From positions 1 to 64,000 of the forward strand of contig NZ_VIRN01000037.1 in assembly GCF_008107725.1 (NCBI RefSeq): 64,000 nt of DNA, given 5' to 3'. Of the stretch, positions 60,049 to 64,000 are shown in pieces. Positions within the stretch are counted from its first letter, which is position 1. Every line of letters starts with the position of its first letter. Source of the DNA: Marinobacter sp. BW6. Its GTDB lineage: Bacteria > Pseudomonadota > Gammaproteobacteria > Pseudomonadales > Oleiphilaceae. The notes below the pieces were generated by a model. That model did not search any database and was not told where the DNA came from. It saw only the letters and a program-made list of their open reading frames with translations. Made by a program: the position numbers and the translations under genes.

Positions 60049-60393
60049 ATGAAACAGGCAATTGGATTCACTGTACTCTGCCTCTGCATTGGCCCTGCCA
60101 CGGCACTGGCAGACTCCCACGCCAAGAGCACCATGCAACTAGCTGAAGAAAAACAGTGTATAGCATGTCACGCTACCGGCGCTGAAGTGCCCCGCGCTCC
60201 GGGATTCGAAAGTATTGCTCAAAAATACACTAAAGATGATGCGGACATGCTGGTCAAAGTTGTAATGACCGGTGGGGAGGATCACTGGGGTTCAGCAAAA
60301 ATGCCAGAAATGGATGAAAGAGCTGAAGTCACCGAAAAACAGGCCAGAAAGCTGGTTGAATGGATCTTGGATATGCACTCAGAGAAGATGTGA
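60049..60393 (+). CDS. Class-I c-type cytochrome
   Basis: A 114-residue protein with a signal peptide (ending ALA/DS), heme-binding 'EEKQCIACHATGAEVPRAPG' (CIACH) and a distal Met in 'GSAKMPEMDER'. A periplasmic electron carrier of c551/c552 size. It stands rightward, converging with the sulfur-oxidation operon, and may accept electrons from it. That link is inference. Confidence 0.9.
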   Translation: MKQAIGFTVLCLCIGPATALADSHAKSTMQLAEEKQCIACHATGAEVPRAPGFESIAQKYTKDDADMLVKVVMTGGEDHWGSAKMPEMDERAEVTEKQARKLVEWILDMHSEKM

Positions 60394-60496
60394 ATATCTA
60401 TAAGATGACCGGCTGAATACGGCGGGGGCATTGGGAGTGCCCTCGCCTGCGATGTTCTGGCGTTACACCCTGGACATCATCTCCGATATTCGGGAA

Positions 60497-61432
60497 TCAG
60501 AAATACTCAAACTCCAGATCCTGATAAACCCGTCCAGCGTTTTTCCCGGCGAGCTCCTCAAAGGTGTCCAGATAAGACCACTGTGATTGGTCAATATTGT
60601 AGGCATCGTCCAGGCCGCCACCCTGCTCGAGAATTTCGATGACCGCATTACGCAGAAAAACGAGATAGCCTCGGGTCTCTTCGGTAACAACGTCTATTGT
60701 CGTCGGTTCTCCGTGACCGGGAATCACTATCTCCGGATCCAGTTGCGCTGTCATCTTATCGAAGGATTCTACCCATGCTCCGGTCTCCGTATCCTCGAAA
60801 ACAGCCAGCAGGCGCTGGTGAAAACCAAGGTCTCCAGTGATCAGTAACTTTTCCTCTGGCACCCAGAGTGCGATATCCCCCGGAGAATGCCCAGGGCCGA
60901 AATAATGTAGCTGTATCTGCACGTCGCCCATATTGAGGTCGTGCTGCGTGTCAAAACCGATATCCGGAACAGCAACGTACGTTCCTTCTGCTTTCTCCTT
61001 GTTCCGTCGCTTCATTGAAGCCAGTTTGGCATCGCCCTGGTGCTCGAATTCCCGGATAGCCTCATTCTGAGCAATGATCGGAACGCCCTGATCACGCCAG
61101 TAACTGTTACCCAACATGGAATGACCCTGGGCGTTTTCATTTACTACGTATTTGACGTCTTTTTCCGTGATACTGCGGATCGAATTGTGGAAGGCTTTCG
61201 CAAGCAGATAATTATCGCCGCCGTTGAACACCACCACGCCTTTCTCAGTAATGATGAAGCTGAGATTGTTATTGTGGCCATGGTTTTCATAGGTGCCCGG
61301 AGCGGTAGCACCTATGGCCGAATAGGCCCGGTCGGTGACCGTCGTCAGTTTCAGTTTCTCGGGAACGCCACCACTGGCCGCAACAAATCCGGGGAGTATT
61401 AATAGCGCAAAGAACAGATCTTTTAGTCCCAT
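60497..61432 (-). CDS. Metallo-beta-lactamase-fold protein with altered metal motif
   Basis: A 311-residue secreted protein (signal ending VAA). The fold is clear: 'NLSFIITEKGVVVFNGGDNY', 'LHYFGPGHSPGDIALWVPEE', 'LLITGDLGFHQ', 'IVIPGHGEPTT'. But the usual HxHxDH reads 'VVNENAQGHSML', losing most zinc ligands of site 1 while later His/Asp ligands remain. Sox-linked SoxH-like proteins share this fold. ATG 61432 follows AAGGAGAT. Last gene of the leftward sox-linked unit. Confidence 0.82.
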   Translation of the reverse strand: MGLKDLFFALLILPGFVAASGGVPEKLKLTTVTDRAYSAIGATAPGTYENHGHNNNLSFIITEKGVVVFNGGDNYLLAKAFHNSIRSITEKDVKYVVNENAQGHSMLGNSYWRDQGVPIIAQNEAIREFEHQGDAKLASMKRRNKEKAEGTYVAVPDIGFDTQHDLNMGDVQIQLHYFGPGHSPGDIALWVPEEKLLITGDLGFHQRLLAVFEDTETGAWVESFDKMTAQLDPEIVIPGHGEPTTIDVVTEETRGYLVFLRNAVIEILEQGGGLDDAYNIDQSQWSYLDTFEELAGKNAGRVYQDLEFEYF

Positions 61433-61456
61433 GGTTGATCTCCTTACCACACTGCA

Positions 61457-62218
61457 TCAGTCCGGATGTCTGAACACCGCCTCGGATAACGCCGAGTCGT
61501 CCGGCAAACCCACGATTTTGCGAACGTTTCCCTTCGAGTCTCGATAAAACACGGATGGAGTTGCTGCAGCAGACAGGCTGGTCATCAAACGATTGTTGCT
61601 CTGTACCTTTTCTCGCAAGTCTGTTGGAACATTGTCGTCAGACTCCATCCAATCCCTGGGGAATTGGCTGTCATGGAACTCGAGTTTGCTGATTGGATCT
61701 TCAGCCCCGATCACACTGGCCGCCTTTGCAAGACTGGACGGTTGAATGATTCCAACCATGATATGGCGTAACTCGATTCCCCGCTTTAGATACGTCTGCG
61801 CCTTGTCGCGAAACACCAGACAATAGCCGCAATTAGGATCTGAGAAGACATAGACGATTCGAGTGGCATCAACCGGTCCCTCGGAAATCCAGGCAGCATC
61901 CGCCAGTCTTTGCCAGGCACCTGTCAGGTCCGGATCCGGTAGCCAGCGCCTGATATGATCTGAACTGAGATCCTGACCAAAACCGTCCATCATCTTGCCA
62001 ACCACTACGTGTTCTCCATCCGGCATGAGATAAAGCGATACCGAACGCCCGCTTCTGCGGCCGACAAAGCCTTTTAGCCCTCCTGGCGCATCAAAGCTGG
62101 CCTCTATCGTAAGTCCGTCGGCAACCAGTGTCTGGACTGCATCCGGGTATGGCTCAGAAACGGCCATTGACGGGACCAGAAATAGTGGCCAAACGACTTT
62201 CAGAAACCCTCGTATCAT
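61457..62218 (-). CDS. DsbG/DsbC-like periplasmic thiol-disulfide protein (sox-linked)
   Basis: A 253-residue protein with signal peptide (ending AVS) and thioredoxin domain 'FSDPNCGYCLVFRDKAQTYL' (CGYC) and 'SLSAAATPSVFYRDSKGN'. The dimerisation domain resembles that of the 7638 gene. In sox clusters such proteins keep SoxY/SoxZ or related cysteines reduced; that role is inferred here. No ribosome site is obvious before ATG 62218. Confidence 0.84.
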   Translation of the reverse strand: MIRGFLKVVWPLFLVPSMAVSEPYPDAVQTLVADGLTIEASFDAPGGLKGFVGRRSGRSVSLYLMPDGEHVVVGKMMDGFGQDLSSDHIRRWLPDPDLTGAWQRLADAAWISEGPVDATRIVYVFSDPNCGYCLVFRDKAQTYLKRGIELRHIMVGIIQPSSLAKAASVIGAEDPISKLEFHDSQFPRDWMESDDNVPTDLREKVQSNNRLMTSLSAAATPSVFYRDSKGNVRKIVGLPDDSALSEAVFRHPD

Positions 62219-62243
62219 TATGATTTACCGATTTATTCGACCG

Positions 62244-62759
62244 TTAGAAGGAGGCCATCTCCAGATCCATCTCTACTTCTGCAACACCTGCCTGGGCACA
62301 CATCTCGTCAGTCTCTCCTGAGGGCGCGCCACTTACACCCACCCCACCAACGGTTTCACCACTGGCCTGAATGGGCACACCTCCCGCCGAGAGCAAAACT
62401 TTCTCAACCTTGCCGACGGAGAATGGCCCGGTGAAGCGGTCCTCCAGGGACGAGGTCGGACTGGTGAAGGTCATGGCCGTATAGGCTTTCCGATAGCTGA
62501 CCTCGAGCGAGAGGTCCATTGCCAACACGTCCCGCAACACGACTTGTGGATGCCCTCCCCGGTCGACGACCGTTACTGCCACCTGAACACCCTGCTCCCG
62601 GCAGGCATCAATGGCTGTTTTTGCGATTCTCAGTGCGGTATCCATCGACAGTTTCTTGATTTCCACCATTACTGGCTGATTGGATTCCTGAGCGCCAGCC
62701 AGACCGCTGGCTGCCATAGCTGCCGCTAATGTGAGGGACCTTGTAAATGTGGTTTTCAT
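62244..62759 (-). CDS. Secreted GlcG/HbpS-family (heme-binding-like) protein
   Basis: A 171-residue protein with signal peptide (ending AGA/QE): 'LSMDTALRIAKTAIDACREQ', 'VAVTVVDRGGHPQVVLRDVL', 'FSVGKVEKVLLSAGGVPIQA', 'GGVGVSGAPSGETDEMCAQA'. This is the GlcG/HbpS fold. Some members bind heme or corrinoids; others occur with sulfur-oxidation genes. ATG 62759 follows GGAAG. The longer frame to 62903 overlaps the DsrE gene and is unlikely. Confidence 0.86.
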   Translation of the reverse strand: MKTTFTRSLTLAAAMAASGLAGAQESNQPVMVEIKKLSMDTALRIAKTAIDACREQGVQVAVTVVDRGGHPQVVLRDVLAMDLSLEVSYRKAYTAMTFTSPTSSLEDRFTGPFSVGKVEKVLLSAGGVPIQASGETVGGVGVSGAPSGETDEMCAQAGVAEVEMDLEMASF

Positions 62760-62787
62760 GGCATGCTTCCTTTCTGGGACCAGACGA

Positions 62788-63249
62788 TTATGGGCGAACG
62801 AGAACATAGCCTTTCTCAACCTCGTCGAGAATGTGAGCCACCCCCACGTCAACCGGGATACTGTCCGGATGGAGGGCCGGTCGGTTGCCGGACTCTCTCT
62901 CAATGGTGTTGATTGTGTTCATGCAGACAGTGAACCGGACACCCTGGGCAATGAGGCTACTGATTTTTTCCCGGCGGCTGTTATCTGCGTACATCAGGCG
63001 AACACCGGGTCCGAATGTCGTAATTTCCATATCGATGGCATCGGGGCCGTAAAACTCGATCAGGTTGGCCGCGACGCTCAGAACCTTGTTCTGTTTTTCA
63101 GCTTCACCGTCACTTAACTGCAGAAGCAGGAATTTCTCGGCAAAAGGCTTGCTCTCACTCAAAGGTTCCGCGTGAAGCAGGCCTGACGCTATCAAAAGCG
63201 CGAGGCCCATCAGCACAGTGATTGGCACCTTCATGAGAATCGGGCTCAT
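62788..63249 (-). CDS. Secreted DsrE-family sulfur-carrier-like protein
   Basis: A 153-residue protein with signal peptide (ending LHA/EP) and a DsrE-type domain: 'DMEITTFGPGVRLMYADNSR', 'LIAQGVRFTVCMNTINTIER', where the single Cys (near 109) stands at the usual sulfur-carrier position. A periplasmic DsrE protein may bind sulfane sulfur from the Sox pathway. It begins three bases after the soxB stop. ATG 63234 is an alternative start. Confidence 0.83.
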   Translation of the reverse strand: MSPILMKVPITVLMGLALLIASGLLHAEPLSESKPFAEKFLLLQLSDGEAEKQNKVLSVAANLIEFYGPDAIDMEITTFGPGVRLMYADNSRREKISSLIAQGVRFTVCMNTINTIERESGNRPALHPDSIPVDVGVAHILDEVEKGYVLVRP

Positions 63250-63252
63250 CAG

Positions 63253-64000
63253 TTACCCTGCATAGTCTTCAAGTCCCGGGTTTCCCTGGACATTTTTGAG
63301 CTTCGGAGTGTTGAACTTTTCGATTTTTACAGTCTTTTCGGAACGCAGATAATCGGCAACTACATCCCATATTGGTCGACCTGGCGCCCGCGAGTTAACC
63401 GTGGCCCAACCAGCAACTTTATACATTTTGTTCGCTTCGATTCGTTCGCCATTATCCAGGCGCATATCTGAAATCCGACCGTTCATTGTGCCGGTGGGAT
63501 CGCAGGTGTAATCCATACCGCCAACGCGAACCATATCGCCGCCCTGCTGATAATAAGGATCCTTGTTGAACAGGTTGTCGGCCACATCCTCCATAATCAG
63601 TTTGAGGTCGGCGCCGGACATTTCCCGCACGTAGGTTTCCGGATAGGTGATCGCTGTGGCGTTCATTACGTCTTCCATGGTGATGTTATCGCCTGGTAGC
63701 ACAGTCGTGCCCCACCGGAAGCCTGGCGACAGGGCAATCTGGGCATCAAGCACCTGGCGTTGCGCATCGCAGATCACCTGGTCCATGGTGCCGTTGAAAT
63801 TGCCACGTCGGTAAAGCAGCTCGTCGGCCACAGCAAGCTTTTCGCCGAGCCTGTCCAGATATGGCGCGCGGACCTCCTCAATGAATCTGGTCATCGAGGG
63901 ATCCGGTTTAATCAGGTCAGAGAACACGGGCAACAGTTTGTACTCGTAGCCTCGCACGCCGTTATTGCCGATATCCAGATCCAGGACTGCAACGTATTTC
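63253..64000 (-). CDS. soxB: SoxB sulfate thiohydrolase, C-terminal part (cut by window end)
   Basis: The visible 249 residues run from 'KYVAVLDLDIGNNGVRGYEY' to 'KFNTPKLKNVQGNPGLEDYA' and match the C-terminal half of SoxB: 'LGEKLAVADELLYRRGNFNG', 'RWGTTVLPGDNITMEDVMNA', 'REMSGADLKLIMEDVADNLF', 'RVGGMDYTCDPTGTMNGRIS'. SoxB is a dimanganese enzyme that releases sulfate from SoxY-bound thiosulfate in the periplasm. The metal-binding N-terminal half, and any soxAXYZ genes, lie beyond base 64000. Confidence 0.93.
   Translation of the reverse strand, partial: KYVAVLDLDIGNNGVRGYEYKLLPVFSDLIKPDPSMTRFIEEVRAPYLDRLGEKLAVADELLYRRGNFNGTMDQVICDAQRQVLDAQIALSPGFRWGTTVLPGDNITMEDVMNATAITYPETYVREMSGADLKLIMEDVADNLFNKDPYYQQGGDMVRVGGMDYTCDPTGTMNGRISDMRLDNGERIEANKMYKVAGWATVNSRAPGRPIWDVVADYLRSEKTVKIEKFNTPKLKNVQGNPGLEDYAG

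Overview
The window reads as chromosomal DNA of a marine, Marinobacter-like gammaproteobacterium. This is an inference from gene content and protein style: CcoG, a SoxB cluster, NrtS, CsbD, many LysR regulators, and a near-perfect gammaproteobacterial dif site. I saw no rRNA, tRNA or CRISPR array.

Layout. 0-0.13 kb is the 3' end of an IS3-family insertion sequence. 1.1-4.5 kb is a bufferin-type copper-peptide operon (YHS protein, BufA1, BufB, BufC, DoxX, thioredoxin-like protein). 4.6-9.6 kb holds a MocR regulator, CcoG, a DsbG-like protein and an AraC regulator. 9.8-12.8 kb has two near-identical ECF sigma genes in inverted orientation around a VOC and a DUF1348 gene, plus a TetR gene with a twin operator. 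12.8-14.8 kb is a glutaredoxin / FAD disulfide reductase / NrtS operon. 15-26.4 kb is a run of short units: hydrolase, repeat-bearing secreted peptide, LpxR, thioredoxin, kinase-like protein, and several LysR/enzyme divergent pairs (PhzF, azoreductase with deaminase, AhpD-like).

26.5-33.1 kb is the most coherent possible new system. A two-winged-helix GntR regulator faces an operon of amidase, polysaccharide-deacetylase-fold hydrolase, a leaderless solute-binding protein, an NCS1 nucleobase-type permease and a DUF1989 protein. This looks like uptake and stepwise hydrolysis of a cyclic or amide nitrogen compound whose identity cannot be read from the sequence. 33.3-38.7 kb has an AraC regulator with a 21-bp-phased operator, hydrolase, Rossmann protein, YdeI-like protein, a broken FMN reductase, pirin and LysR. 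39.8-45.8 kb has three tandem DUF1254/DUF1214 paralogues with a divergent AraC gene. 46-51.6 kb has envelope proteins, a cation/proton antiporter, CsbD and a 24-residue membrane peptide.

51.6-59.05 kb looks like a mobile or island segment at the replication terminus. A decayed tyrosine-recombinase copy lies on its left edge and an intact copy near its right edge. The edges carry arrays of a 17-bp repeat facing each other, an outer direct repeat, and on the far right a 26/28 match to dif. The cargo is TetR with twin operators, hydrolase, HCCA-isomerase-like protein, SDR, thioesterase and two broken genes. KOPS-like octamers noticed by eye all point toward dif. 59.1-64 kb has a secreted HExxH protein, a cytochrome c, and a leftward sulfur-oxidation operon whose soxB is cut by the window end (soxB, DsrE-like, GlcG/HbpS-like, DsbG-like, metallo-beta-lactamase-fold protein).

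Assignments rest on motifs, length and context read by eye. No database search was made.
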